From the NCBI RefSeq assembly GCF_900102335.1, contig NZ_FNBM01000005.1:310001-374000 (forward strand): DNA of 64,000 nt, written 5' to 3'. The DNA is from Phytopseudomonas seleniipraecipitans (GTDB lineage: Bacteria > Pseudomonadota > Gammaproteobacteria > Pseudomonadales > Pseudomonadaceae). Every line of letters starts with the position of its first letter. Position 1 is the stretch's first letter. A program made the translations under genes and the position numbers. Positions 42,165-51,914 of this stretch are shown piece after piece. The notes under the pieces were generated by a model that saw nothing but the letters and a program-made list of their open reading frames with translations, searched no databases and was not told where the DNA came from.

Positions 42165-42679
42165 GGCGTGCTCCGCTGCGGCGTCAGGATCAACTGCATG
42201 AAGGTCAGGTCCAGCCAGCGGCCAAACTTGCAGCCAACCTGCGGCATCTGTCCGGTGATGTTGAAGCCCAGCCGTTCATGCAGGCGAATCGATGCCGAAT
42301 TGCCGCTTTCGATGGCCGCGACCATCACATGCTTACCGACGCCTTGCGCCTGCTCGATCAGCGCCTGCATCAGCAGCGGGCCGAGGCCCTGACCGCGGGT
42401 GTCGCTGCGTACATAAACGGAATGCTCGACCGTGTTGCAAAACCCCTCGAACGGCCGCCAATCGCCAAACGAGGCATAGCCCAGCACCTCCTGCGCCTCA
42501 TTGATCGCTACCAGAATTGGATACCCTTGCGTGGCGCGCGCCCCGAACCAGGCCTGACGATTGGCCAGGTCCACGGGGCGCTCGTTCCAGATCGCCGTGG
42601 TGTTGAGCACGGCATCGTTGTAGATGGCGAGGAGGGCGGGCAGGTCGCCGGCAATGGCGTGGCGGATCGCGATGGGCAT
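42161..42679 (-). CDS. GNAT acetyltransferase, methionine sulfoximine/phosphinothricin type
   Basis: A 172-residue member of the Bar/Pat-like branch: IRHAIAGDLPALLAIYNDAV at the start, AIWNERPVDLANRQAWF, EHSVYVRSDTRGQGLGPLLM (acetyl-CoA loop), and ESGNSASIRLHERLGF. It closely follows the pattern of PA4866, which acetylates L-methionine sulfoximine and sulfone. That substrate is inferred from the family. It is the first gene of a two-gene operon. The 259 bp upstream to the TSUP gene hold no gene I can support. Confidence 0.88.
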   Translation of the reverse strand: MPIAIRHAIAGDLPALLAIYNDAVLNTTAIWNERPVDLANRQAWFGARATQGYPILVAINEAQEVLGYASFGDWRPFEGFCNTVEHSVYVRSDTRGQGLGPLLMQALIEQAQGVGKHVMVAAIESGNSASIRLHERLGFNITGQMPQVGCKFGRWLDLTFMQLILTPQRSTP

Positions 42680-42938
42680 GGGCTCTCTCAGGCGCTGATT
42701 AGGAGGTCTCGGATAGCGCCAGTATTACGGGGCGAAGCATGCCTGGGCAATCTTTGCATGCGGCACATGTAGGCACGTTAAAAAAAACCGCTACAGCGAA
42801 GCCGGTCGAGCCATGCGGGGGCGTTTTATCTGTACGGATGGCGATTCTCGTGTGTGGCTCGCCGGCCTGCCGCAACTGGCCCTGCCGGGCGCAGTGTGGC
42901 TTGGCTAGAGTGGCGGCATCGTTCCTGGGTGATTCGCC

Positions 42939-43664
42939 ATGCTCATGCTTCTGGCCGCATTCGCCGGTCTGGTGCGCGGTTACAGCGGCTTCGGTTTTGC
43001 CATGATCCTGGCGCTGGGGTTGCTCAGCGTACGCTCGCCCGCCGATGTGATTCCCGTGGTGCTGCTGCTCGACCTGTTGTGTAGCGCCGGCCTGTGGCCG
43101 CGCGCATTGCGCGATGCTCATGGGCCACTGACGATGCGCCTGGTGGCCGGTATGGGGCTGGCCGTGCCGCTCGGCGTAGTGATGTGGGCATGGCTGCCGG
43201 GTGAGTGGTTGGCCCCGCTCATCGCTTCGCTGTGCCTGATTGGTGGTGTGCTGGTGCTCAGGCAGCCGCCGACGCTGACCGTCTTGCGTAACACGGCCTT
43301 GCGTGCAGCGTTCTGGGCTGGTCTGGGGTCTGGACTGGCCACTACCCTGGCGTCCGCGGGCGGGCCGCCGCTGATGCTCTACCTGCTGCGTTGCGGTCTG
43401 TCGGCATCGGCTTTGCGGGCGACGGCCATCCTGTTCTTCGCCGCCAGCAGCGGAACCGCGCTAGCGGCCATGGGGTTGTCTGGGCTGGTTGGTCCGACGC
43501 ATCTGCATCTTGCCGCAACCCTGTTGCTGCCGGCGCTGGTCGGCAATCTGCTCGGGCAATGGCTGCATGCACGCTGGGAGGTGTGTTCCCTGCATCGGCT
43601 GGGTGGGGCGCTGTTGGTGGGGTTGTCAGCGATGTCGCTGTGGAGCAGCCTGGCCAAACCATGA
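42939..43664 (+). CDS. TSUP (TauE/SafE) family sulfite exporter-like protein
   Basis: A 241-residue membrane protein with about seven or eight spans. The duplicated TSUP signature is visible: LAAFAGLVRGYSGFGFAMILA at the N-terminus and FWAGLGSGLATTLASAGGPP in the second half. Members move sulfite, sulfoacetate or other organic anions; the substrate here is unknown. The start at 42939 has only a weak site (CTGGGTG). Convergent with the SDR gene. Confidence 0.87.
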   Translation: MLMLLAAFAGLVRGYSGFGFAMILALGLLSVRSPADVIPVVLLLDLLCSAGLWPRALRDAHGPLTMRLVAGMGLAVPLGVVMWAWLPGEWLAPLIASLCLIGGVLVLRQPPTLTVLRNTALRAAFWAGLGSGLATTLASAGGPPLMLYLLRCGLSASALRATAILFFAASSGTALAAMGLSGLVGPTHLHLAATLLLPALVGNLLGQWLHARWEVCSLHRLGGALLVGLSAMSLWSSLAKP

Positions 43665-43673
43665 CTGCTGGAA

Positions 43674-43696
43674 GCCGGGCGCAGGGCGCGCCCGGC
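43674..43696. terminator. Possible terminator hairpin between TSUP and SDR genes
   Basis: A 9-bp perfect GC stem (GCCGGGCGC / GCGCCCGGC) with a 5-nt loop between two convergent stops. There is no T-run on either side. Confidence 0.45.
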
Positions 43697-43703
43697 GTGG
43701 CCG

Positions 43704-44486
<783 letters not shown>

Positions 44487-44519
44487 TCAATGGCAGCCAG
44501 CGGGTGGCTGGCGTATCCG

Positions 44520-45281
44520 TCAGGCGGAGAGTTCGAGGAACTTGCGTACCCGCTCGGTCTCCGGGTTGCTGAAGAATTTTTCCGGGGCGGACTTTTCGAT
44601 GATCTTACCTTTTTCCAGGAACACCACCTGATCCGACACCGCGCGGGCGAATTCCATTTCGTGGGTGACCACGATCATGGTGTAGCCCTCGGCGGAGAGG
44701 TTCTTCATCACGGTCAGCACTTCGCCGACGCGCTCCGGGTCGAGTGCCGAAGTCGGCTCGTCGAACAGGATCACCTCCGGGCTCATCGCCAGCACACGGG
44801 CTATCGCCACGCGCTGCTTCTGGCCGCCGGAGAGGGTATAAGGATAACTGTCCTGCTTCTCGCCCATACCGACTTTTTCCAGCAGTTCGATGGCGATCGC
44901 ACGGGCTTGCTCCTTCGGCATGCCCTTGACCTGTACCGGCGCCTCCATGACGTTCTGCAACACGCTGAGGTGCGGCCACAGGTTGAAGCCCTGGAACACC
45001 ATGCCGGTCTTGGCGCGAATCGCCGCCAGCTCGCGGTTGGTCATCTTGCGGCCGGCTTCTTCGTTGATCCCGATGCGTTGCCCGGCAATATGGATGCTGC
45101 CACGGTCCGGTTCCTCCAGCCAGTTGATGCAGCGCAGCATGGTCGACTTGCCCGAGCCGGAAGAGCCCAGCACGCTGACCACTTCGCCTTTGTTAACGGT
45201 CAGTTCGATGTCGCGCAGCACCTCGATGTCGGAGAAGCTCTTGGACAGGTTTTGAATGCGTACCGCCGGGATGTCAGCCAT
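44520..45281 (-). CDS. Polar amino-acid ABC importer ATP-binding protein
   Basis: A 253-residue ATPase of the GlnQ/HisP family. It has Walker A GSSGSGKSTMLRCINWLE, the Q-loop region MVFQGFNLWPHLSV, signature LSGGQKQRVAIARVLA, Walker B VILFDEPTSALDPE and the H-loop VVTHEMEFA. It energises the importer encoded by the three upstream genes and overlaps the adjacent permease gene by 8 bp. Confidence 0.94.
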   Translation of the reverse strand: MADIPAVRIQNLSKSFSDIEVLRDIELTVNKGEVVSVLGSSGSGKSTMLRCINWLEEPDRGSIHIAGQRIGINEEAGRKMTNRELAAIRAKTGMVFQGFNLWPHLSVLQNVMEAPVQVKGMPKEQARAIAIELLEKVGMGEKQDSYPYTLSGGQKQRVAIARVLAMSPEVILFDEPTSALDPERVGEVLTVMKNLSAEGYTMIVVTHEMEFARAVSDQVVFLEKGKIIEKSAPEKFFSNPETERVRKFLELSA

Positions 45282-45936
45282 GTTCGAATCCTCGTTTCGC
45301 TCCGAAGCGCGCCGCCCATTTGAGCGCCAGTTCCAGGCAGATGCTGATGAGCCAGTACAGAACGATCACCACCACGAAGGCTTCGGTGGGAATGAAGTAG
45401 GTGGCCTGTACCGAGTTGGCGGCGGCGGTCAGTTCTTGCACGGTGATGATGGTTAGAAAGGCGGTGTCCTTGAGGGCGATGATCAACTGGTTACCCAGCA
45501 ACGGCCGGGTCTTGATCACCAGTTGCGGCAGGATGATGCGCATGAACAACCTGAAGGGCGTGAAGCCGTGCGCCTTGGCCGCCTCGACATAACCGGCCGG
45601 CAGTACCAGGCGGCTGCCGCGCAGGATCTCGGTGAAGTAGGCGCCGTGGTAGACGATCAGGGCGACCAGCCCGGCCGTCCAGGCGTCCAGGCGCAACCCC
45701 AGGCGCGGCAGACCGTAGTACAGCAGGTAGGCAAGGATCAGGAACGGCAGCATGCGCATGCCGTTGACCAGCCAGCGCACCACGATCGACAGCGGCGTGC
45801 GTTCTTCCAGGCTGTAAAGCATCGCGCAGCCAAGTATGAAGGCGCAGACGATGGACAGCCCGAACAGCGCCAGGGTGGTGAGGAAGCCGTTGAAGAAGGC
45901 TTCGCGGGCGTCCCAGATAATGCTCCATTCGGTCAT
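45274..45936 (-). CDS. Polar amino-acid ABC importer permease (HisM/GlnP-like), second
   Basis: A 220-residue inner-membrane permease with about five spans and the cytoplasmic EAA loop (YVEAAKAHGFTPFRLFMRII) that contacts the ATPase. The end (LIIALKDTAFLTIITVQELT) is typical of HisM/GlnP permeases. It lies 12 bp after the other permease gene, giving the heterodimeric channel expected in such systems. Confidence 0.92.
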   Translation of the reverse strand: MTEWSIIWDAREAFFNGFLTTLALFGLSIVCAFILGCAMLYSLEERTPLSIVVRWLVNGMRMLPFLILAYLLYYGLPRLGLRLDAWTAGLVALIVYHGAYFTEILRGSRLVLPAGYVEAAKAHGFTPFRLFMRIILPQLVIKTRPLLGNQLIIALKDTAFLTIITVQELTAAANSVQATYFIPTEAFVVVIVLYWLISICLELALKWAARFGAKRGFEHG

Positions 45937-45948
45937 GCTGAAATGTCC

Positions 45949-46590
45949 TTACATGGCCAGTCGGTTGGCTTTCTTCTCGGCAATCGCCTGCAGCTTGAGC
46001 AGTACGCCGATGATCAGCATGTACAACAGCGCGGCAGCGAGAATCGGCGGCAGCGGGTCGTAGGTGACCGCTGCGATACGGTTGGTCACTCGCGTCAGGT
46101 CGACGATGCCGATGATGGCGATCGCCGGGCTGCCCTTGATCAGGAAGGACATTTCGTTGACCAGGCCGGGCAGGCTGCTGGTCAGCATCTGCGGCAGCAT
46201 GATGCGGCGGAAGAACACGCCCTGGGTCATGCCGCAGGCCAGGGCTGCTTCCTTCTGCTCGCGGGAAAAGCTGATGAACGCGGCGCGCCAGATTTCCGCG
46301 TTGAAGGCCGTGGTATTGAGCGTCAGAGCGAGGATGGCGGCGGTGTTGCGGTCGAGGTTGATGCCGAACATCGGCGCCGAGAGAAAGATGAACAGCACCA
46401 GGGTCACCAGCGGCGTGGCACGTGCCAGGCTGGTGTAGAGAATCAGGAACTGTTCCAGAAAGGGGATGCGCGCCATGCGCAACAGGGCGATGCCGAGCCC
46501 GCAGAACACACCGATGGCAATGGCGATGCCGGATATCCACAGGGTCGTCCAAGCGCCCTCCAGCAGCAGTAGCCAGGCTTGTCCGTTCAT
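45949..46590 (-). CDS. Polar amino-acid ABC importer permease, first
   Basis: A 213-residue permease paralogous to its neighbour, with about five spans and the EAA-type loop EQKEAALACGMTQGVFFRRI. MSFLIKGSPAIAIIGIVDLT precedes the final helices. It lies 94 bp downstream of the binding-protein gene. Substrate specificity cannot be read from the permeases. Confidence 0.92.
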   Translation of the reverse strand: MNGQAWLLLLEGAWTTLWISGIAIAIGVFCGLGIALLRMARIPFLEQFLILYTSLARATPLVTLVLFIFLSAPMFGINLDRNTAAILALTLNTTAFNAEIWRAAFISFSREQKEAALACGMTQGVFFRRIMLPQMLTSSLPGLVNEMSFLIKGSPAIAIIGIVDLTRVTNRIAAVTYDPLPPILAAALLYMLIIGVLLKLQAIAEKKANRLAM

Positions 46591-46684
46591 GGCAGCTCCT
46601 TAGGGGCGAAATGAATGAGGCGAGCAAATCAGGCGCGGCTGGTAAATCCCGGCGCCTGTTCGCTGTCTGCCGTGATGCGTCGGG

Positions 46685-47590
46685 TTACTTCATGCCCGCC
46701 AGGGTATGGAACTGATCGACGTCGGTGATGGGCTCTTTGGGCATCGACGGGAAGGCCTCGCCGAACCATTTGGTCTGCAGTTCGGCCAGGCGGCCGTTGT
46801 CGCGGATCTGGTTCATGAAACCGGTGATCAGCTTCAGCAGCTCAGGGCTCTTCTTCGGCACTGGCCAGGCGGCGAAACCGTCACCGGATACCGCGATGCC
46901 CTTGGCGAAGGTGTCGCCACGGGTCTTGACCAGGTCGTTGACCGAGATCAGCGCGTTGATCACGTAGTCCAGGCGGCCGTTGGCGAGATCGGCATAGGCT
47001 TCCGGGTAAGACTGATACTCGACCACGTCGCCGATCTTGCAGCCGGCATCGGCCATCATCTTCTTCAGTTCCGGTAGACGGGCGAGCAGCGCGCTGCCGG
47101 CTTGTAGGCCAGCGGTCTTGCCGCACAGGCTGGCGATATCGCTGAGGCTGTCATCGCCGGCACGCTTGACGTAGAAGTGCTGGGCCGAGGCGAAAGGCGG
47201 CGCGAAGTTGAACACGCGCAGGCGGTCGTCGGTGACCAGGGCGCCGGTGAAGGCCATGTCGTACTGACCGGAAGACACCGAGGCGAGCAGGCCGGTCCAG
47301 GGCAGGATTTCCTGCTTCACGTCGAAGCCTTTTTCCTTGGCGTAGGCTTTGAGGTCTTCGAGCAACTCCTTGTGGAAACCCTCGGGCTTGCCGTCGACGA
47401 TGTAGTTGAACGGCGCGTAGTCGTCCTCGGTGGCGACGCTCAGGTAGCCGCGTTTTTCGACGTCGGCCAGATCGGCGTGAGCGCTGGTGGCACTGGCCAG
47501 CAGACAGCCGGCCAGGCCTGCAAGTGCCAGTTTGCGCAACTGGGCGAATCCGTTCATGGGCGTTGCGGTAGCGATGCCTGCATGGGTCAT
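46685..47590 (-). CDS. Periplasmic substrate-binding protein of the amino-acid ABC importer
   Basis: A 301-residue secreted protein with a signal peptide ending near TSAHA (about residue 39 from the chosen start, or 28 from an inner ATG at 47557). A family-3 solute-binding domain follows: GYLSVATEDDYAPFNYIVDG, ASVSSGQYDMAFTGALVTDD, and YPEAYADLANGRLDYVI. The ligand pocket has aromatic and acidic residues typical for amino acids, but the exact ligand is unknown. It is divergent from the MocR-type gene; the 191 bp between them should hold the operator. GGAG lies nine bases before the ATG at 47590. Confidence 0.9.
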   Translation of the reverse strand: MTHAGIATATPMNGFAQLRKLALAGLAGCLLASATSAHADLADVEKRGYLSVATEDDYAPFNYIVDGKPEGFHKELLEDLKAYAKEKGFDVKQEILPWTGLLASVSSGQYDMAFTGALVTDDRLRVFNFAPPFASAQHFYVKRAGDDSLSDIASLCGKTAGLQAGSALLARLPELKKMMADAGCKIGDVVEYQSYPEAYADLANGRLDYVINALISVNDLVKTRGDTFAKGIAVSGDGFAAWPVPKKSPELLKLITGFMNQIRDNGRLAELQTKWFGEAFPSMPKEPITDVDQFHTLAGMK

Positions 47591-47781
47591 GGTCAGAGCT
47601 CCAGGGGTCGACAGATCAATTGGCTTGCGATGGGCGTGCCAGGTGGCTGTTTTTCACCATAGAGAGCGCAAAGCGTCGGGCAATAGGTGCAGTTTGGCGC
47701 ATTCGCCTGGCCAGCCCGGGGCGCGGGCCATGGCTCACTAATTGCTTCGTGGTGGGTACAGCATGTGGAGCGGCAGTGACC

Positions 47782-49269
47782 ATGATCGACCACTTCTACC
47801 ACCTGAATTTCGACCAGCAGCGTGGGCTGCAGGAGCAACTGCGCGAGTCGCTGGTGTCCGCCATTCTTGCCGGCGGTTTCCCCCAGGATGAGCCCTTGCC
47901 GTCCTGCCGGCGCCTGTCGCAGCAGCTGTCGGTGTCCCGCAATACCGTGGCACTGGTCTACGAGAGCCTGCTCGACAATGGCTACCTGGTCAGCCGTCCG
48001 CGCAGCGGCTATTACCTGCATCCGGATTACTGCGGTAGCCAACGTGAAGGCGCCCTGGCGCGCCTGGCGCCGGCCCATAGCGACGCCAATCCTCAGGCCG
48101 TTGGTGCACCAGGATGGAGCGGCCGCTTCAAGATCCAGCCGAGTTTGAGGCATGGTGTGCTGCGCCCCAGTAACTGGCAGCGTTTCACCTATCCCTTCAT
48201 CTACGGCCAGCCGATTGCCGATCTGTTTCCCCTGGAGCGCTGGCGCGAGGTGTCGCGCAACAGCATGCGCAACGAACGCAACCCGGAGTGGCTGCGCGAC
48301 AGCCATGACCAGGACGACGCCATGCTGATCGAGCAGTTGCGCACCCGGGTGTTGCCCAAGCGCGGCATCTGGGCCGGCGCCGATGAAATCCTTATCACCC
48401 TCGGTTCGCAAAATGCGCTGTATCTGCTGGCCACCCTGCTGATGAGCAAGGGCACCCGTGTGGCGCTGGAAAACCCGGGGTTCGGTGATGCCTGGAACGT
48501 GTTCGATCTGCAGGGCGCGGATATCCATCTGCAGGATGTCGACGAGCAGGGCATGCGTGTCGACGAGCGCCTCAATGACTGTGAGTACCTCTATGTCACG
48601 CCCGGCCACCAGGTGCCCACCGGGGTGAGCATGAGCGCAGCGCGGCGCAGCCAGTTGCTGCAGCAGATCCGCCAGCACGACCAGATTCTCATCGAGGACG
48701 ACTACGACGCCGAACTGAATCTCGACAGCCATCCCCAGCCAGCCCTAAAGGCCAGCGACAGCAGCGGTCGGGTGGTGTACATGAGCAGCCTGTCCAAGGC
48801 CTTTTCACCGGGATTGCGGCTGGGTTATCTGGTCGCCGACGCGGAACTGGTCGAGGAGCTGCGGGCCTTGCGCCGCTTGATGTACCGCCACCCGCCACTG
48901 AACAACCAGCGCATGCTCGCTCAGTTTCTCGCCCAGGGGCATTACGATGCGCACCTGCGGCGTTTTCGCGAGGAGCACGGGCGCCGTCGTGAAGCGCTGC
49001 ATGGCGCGCTGGATAGCGTTCTGGATGGTTGTCGACATGTGAGCAGTGCTGGCGCTGGCGCCTTCTGGCTCAGTGCACCAGCCGGAATCGACAGCCAGCG
49101 GCTGGCTTGGGCAGCGGCTCAGCAGAGTGTGCTGATCGAGCCGGGGGCGCAGTTCTTCTTCAATGAAGATCCGCCGCAGCGCTACTTCCGCATGGGCTTT
49201 CACGCCATCGACGTGCCGCTGATCGAGCCGGGTATCCGACTTCTCAATGAGGTGCTGCAGGGGCAGTGA
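47782..49269 (+). CDS. MocR/PdxR-type transcription regulator (GntR fused to aminotransferase fold)
   Basis: A 495-residue MocR regulator. The N-terminal GntR winged helix (about 10-80; LPSCRRLSQQLSVSRNTVALVYESL) is fused to a fold-type I aminotransferase domain (about 115-490). PLP-site residues are visible: the Asp region IEDDYDAELN and the Schiff-base Lys in SSLSKAFSPGLRLGYLV (about 339). Such proteins sense PLP bound to an amino compound. The ATG at 47782 (MIDHFYHLNF) was chosen because the longer frame upstream crosses the promoter region. Likely regulates the divergent importer operon, and perhaps the aminotransferase gene that follows on the other strand. Confidence 0.9.
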   Translation: MIDHFYHLNFDQQRGLQEQLRESLVSAILAGGFPQDEPLPSCRRLSQQLSVSRNTVALVYESLLDNGYLVSRPRSGYYLHPDYCGSQREGALARLAPAHSDANPQAVGAPGWSGRFKIQPSLRHGVLRPSNWQRFTYPFIYGQPIADLFPLERWREVSRNSMRNERNPEWLRDSHDQDDAMLIEQLRTRVLPKRGIWAGADEILITLGSQNALYLLATLLMSKGTRVALENPGFGDAWNVFDLQGADIHLQDVDEQGMRVDERLNDCEYLYVTPGHQVPTGVSMSAARRSQLLQQIRQHDQILIEDDYDAELNLDSHPQPALKASDSSGRVVYMSSLSKAFSPGLRLGYLVADAELVEELRALRRLMYRHPPLNNQRMLAQFLAQGHYDAHLRRFREEHGRRREALHGALDSVLDGCRHVSSAGAGAFWLSAPAGIDSQRLAWAAAQQSVLIEPGAQFFFNEDPPQRYFRMGFHAIDVPLIEPGIRLLNEVLQGQ

Positions 49270-49321
49270 TGCCGCTGCAATCTGTGATAAACCACGATCT
49301 GCACCGCCACGGATATCGTTC

Positions 49322-49388
49322 GGTGGGTTACGCGGCGCTCCATCACCGTGTCGACTGAGCGTACAGAGCCCAGCGCCGCTAACCCACC
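49322..49388. repeat. Palindromic element between MocR and aminotransferase genes
   Basis: Arms GGTGGGTTACGCGGCGCT and AGCGCCGCTAACCCACC, inverted with one unpaired base, 32 bp apart. They are followed by CTACAGG. It sits between convergent genes and resembles the other palindromes in design but has its own arm sequence. Confidence 0.7.
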
Positions 49389-49449
49389 CTACAGGATGTG
49401 TTCCCGGCGCCGGTAACCTGCGCGGCCCGGCTCATCCGGTTCGCGTCTG

Positions 49450-50775
49450 TTACAGGTGCTTTGCGCTGAACTCGCCGATCACTTCGTCGAAGATTGCCAG
49501 CGCCTGCTGTACCTGGGCCGCGTTGACCATGCAAGGCGGCACCACGTGGATGCGGTTCTCCACCACGAAGGCCAGCAACCCGCGCTCCAGTAGCGCGGCT
49601 TTCATCTGCGCCATGATAGGCGCGGCCAGTGGCGTTTTCTTCAGCGGGTCGGCGACGAACTCCAGCGCCTGGAACAGGCCGATGCCGCGCGCTTCCCCGA
49701 TCAACGGGTATTTGCCAGCGAGCGCCTTGAGGCCCGGGCCAAGCAGTTCCTGGCCGATCTGCCGGGCATTGTCGACCATGCTTTCCTCGGCCATGGTGTC
49801 GAGGGTGGCGACGATGGCCGCCATGGCCAGCGGGTGACCGGAGTAGGTCAGGCCGCCAGGGAAGAAGTGGCTGTCGAAATACTCGCAAATGGGCTGGGAA
49901 ATCATCACCCCACCGGCCGGCACGTAGCCCGAATTGACGCCCTTGGCAAAGACGATCAGATCCGGCACCACGTCGAAATTGTCCAGCGCGAGCCAACTGC
50001 CGGTGCGGCCGAAACCGGCCATCACCTCATCGAGTATCACCAGAATGCCGAACTCATCGGCCAGGGCGCGTACGCCCTGCATGTAGCCTTTCGGCGGCAC
50101 CAGAATGCCGGCAGTGCCGGGAATGGTTTCCAGCAGAATCGCGGCGATCGACGCCGGCCCCTCGCATTCGATGACCCGGCGCAGGTGCTGCAGCGCGCGG
50201 GCACATTCCTCTTCCTCGCTGGCGGCATTGAATTCGCTGCGGTACAGGTACGGATTGAAGAAGTGCACATGGCCGCGGGCGAACTCATTGGGCACCCGGC
50301 GCGGATCGCCGGTGGCGACGATCGCCGAGCCGGTGCTGCCGTGGTAGGAGCGGTAGGCCGAGAGAATCTTGTCGCGGCCGGTGTAGGTACGCGCCATGCG
50401 CATGGCGTTTTCGTTGGCGTCGGCACCGGCATTGGTGAAGAACACCTTGCTGAAGTTGGCTGGCGCGTGGGAGAGGATGCGTTTTGCCGCCTCGCCACGC
50501 ATCAGGTTGGCAGTGGCCGGGGCGATGGTCACCAGTTGTTCGGCCTGCGCCTTGATCGCGGCGATCACCTTGGGGTGCTGGTGGCCGATGTTGGTGTTGA
50601 CCAACTGGCTGCTGAAGTCCAGGTACTCGCGGCCGTCGTAGTCCCACAGCATGCAGCCGGCGCCGCCGGCGATCACCAACGGATTGAGCGCGCCCTGGGT
50701 CGACCAGGAGTGGAAAACGTACTGGCGATCCAGTGCGTGGACATAGTCGTTGCTGATCGGCGTTGGGCTGCTCAT
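49450..50775 (-). CDS. Class III PLP-dependent aminotransferase
   Basis: A 441-residue omega-amino-acid-type aminotransferase. It has DYDGREYLDFSSQLVNTNIG at the N-terminus, FFTNAGADANENAMRMAR, SYHGSTGSAIVATGD, the PLP-stacking LDEVMAGFGRTGSW, and the Schiff-base lysine in LIVFAKGVNSGYVPAGG (about 277). The overall pattern resembles taurine-pyruvate or beta-alanine/GABA-pyruvate transaminases; the substrate is not determined. The ATG at 50775 (MSSPTPISNDYVHAL) was preferred to one 57 bp upstream. It is divergent from the aldolase gene and convergent with the MocR gene. Confidence 0.88.
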   Translation of the reverse strand: MSSPTPISNDYVHALDRQYVFHSWSTQGALNPLVIAGGAGCMLWDYDGREYLDFSSQLVNTNIGHQHPKVIAAIKAQAEQLVTIAPATANLMRGEAAKRILSHAPANFSKVFFTNAGADANENAMRMARTYTGRDKILSAYRSYHGSTGSAIVATGDPRRVPNEFARGHVHFFNPYLYRSEFNAASEEEECARALQHLRRVIECEGPASIAAILLETIPGTAGILVPPKGYMQGVRALADEFGILVILDEVMAGFGRTGSWLALDNFDVVPDLIVFAKGVNSGYVPAGGVMISQPICEYFDSHFFPGGLTYSGHPLAMAAIVATLDTMAEESMVDNARQIGQELLGPGLKALAGKYPLIGEARGIGLFQALEFVADPLKKTPLAAPIMAQMKAALLERGLLAFVVENRIHVVPPCMVNAAQVQQALAIFDEVIGEFSAKHL

Positions 50776-50980
50776 GGCCACCTCGTGACGTGAAGAGAGC
50801 GTCGGCTGAGTTGCCGACGGTAGGCTCACCATAGAAATAAAGGCGCGGCCCGCTGTAGGGCCAGATGCCTGGAGTCGGCGGGTCAGCCATCTGGCCCGTC
50901 GACTGCCGCTATCTGTCCCTGGCGCGATGGGGGCAGCTTGCTAGGGTGAAGTCATCTGCACACTTGGAGAATCAGCACTC

Positions 50981-51763
50981 ATGGCACATGCATTCGAGGT
51001 CAACGCCACGCCACTCGATCCGCGCCTGGTCGACAGCCCGGCGATTCGTCAGGCGCGTATCGACCTGGCGGCCTGCTTTCGTATGGCCGCGCGACTTGGG
51101 ATGGGCGAGGGGATCTGCAATCACTTCTCCTTCGTGGTGCCTGGTCACGACGACCTGTTTCTGGTCAATCCCTATGGGTTGGCGTTCGCCGAGGTGACGG
51201 CTTCGTCGCTGTTGATCTGCGATTTCCAGGGCCGCGTGGTGGCTGGTGAGGGCACGCCGGAAGCCACGGCGTTCTTCATCCATGCACAGCTGCATCGCCT
51301 GCACCCACGGGCCAAGGCGGCGTTCCATACGCATATGCCCAACGCTACGGCGTTGTGCATGCTCGAAGGCGACCCGTTCATCTGGGCGGGGCAGACGGCC
51401 TTGAAGTTCTATGACCGCCTGGCCGTGGATGAACACTACAACGGCCTGGCGCTGAGCGACGCCGAGGGCGAACGCATTGCCGGGGCTGTGGGCGGGGCGG
51501 ATGTACTGATGTTGAAGAACCATGGCCCGCTGGTACTGGGCGCCTCGATTGCCGAAGCCTGGGACGACCTTTACTACCTGGAGCGTGCCGCTGAGGTACA
51601 GCTCAAGGCCATGTCCAGCGGCCGGCCCCTGAAAGCCGTGCCCCATGAGGTGGCGCGCAAGGCCTGCCGGGTCATGCTCGATGGCAATGCCGAGAGCGCA
51701 CGGCTGCACCTGGAAAGCGTCAAGCGGCAGATCGCCCGGCTGGAGCCGGAATTTGCCGAGTGA
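50981..51763 (+). CDS. Class II aldolase/adducin-family protein
   Basis: A 260-residue protein of the class II aldolase/adducin head-domain family, zinc-dependent aldolases and decarboxylases such as L-fuculose-phosphate aldolase. Metal-ligand histidines occur in FHTHMPNATALC and in LKNHGPLVLGASIAEAW. GICNHFSFVVPGHDDLFLVN is the N-terminal family motif. The substrate is not known; the gene lies next to an aminotransferase and an amino-acid importer. The upstream region holds AAGTCATCTG and a TAGGGT hexamer but no clear promoter. Confidence 0.85.
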   Translation: MAHAFEVNATPLDPRLVDSPAIRQARIDLAACFRMAARLGMGEGICNHFSFVVPGHDDLFLVNPYGLAFAEVTASSLLICDFQGRVVAGEGTPEATAFFIHAQLHRLHPRAKAAFHTHMPNATALCMLEGDPFIWAGQTALKFYDRLAVDEHYNGLALSDAEGERIAGAVGGADVLMLKNHGPLVLGASIAEAWDDLYYLERAAEVQLKAMSSGRPLKAVPHEVARKACRVMLDGNAESARLHLESVKRQIARLEPEFAE

Positions 51764-51786
51764 GGGGGCCGACGGTAGCGGCCTTC

Positions 51787-51878
51787 CGTAGGGTGGACGA
51801 CGCCTCACCTACGCGGCCCGACCCGTCCACCACTCTGCAATCGCAATGGTGGATGAAAAGAGCGTCATCCACCCTACG
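51787..51878. repeat. Dispersed palindromic element, copy 2
   Basis: Outer arms CGTAGGGTGGACGACGC and GCGTCATCCACCCTACG. The inside holds gtccacca and tggtggat pieces that also pair. It lies between the convergent ends of the aldolase gene and urtE. Same family as 34547-34623 and 52649-52716. Confidence 0.8.
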
Positions 51879-51914
51879 TCTGCTTCCGCCTTTAAGCGGG
51901 CATGACGACTGATC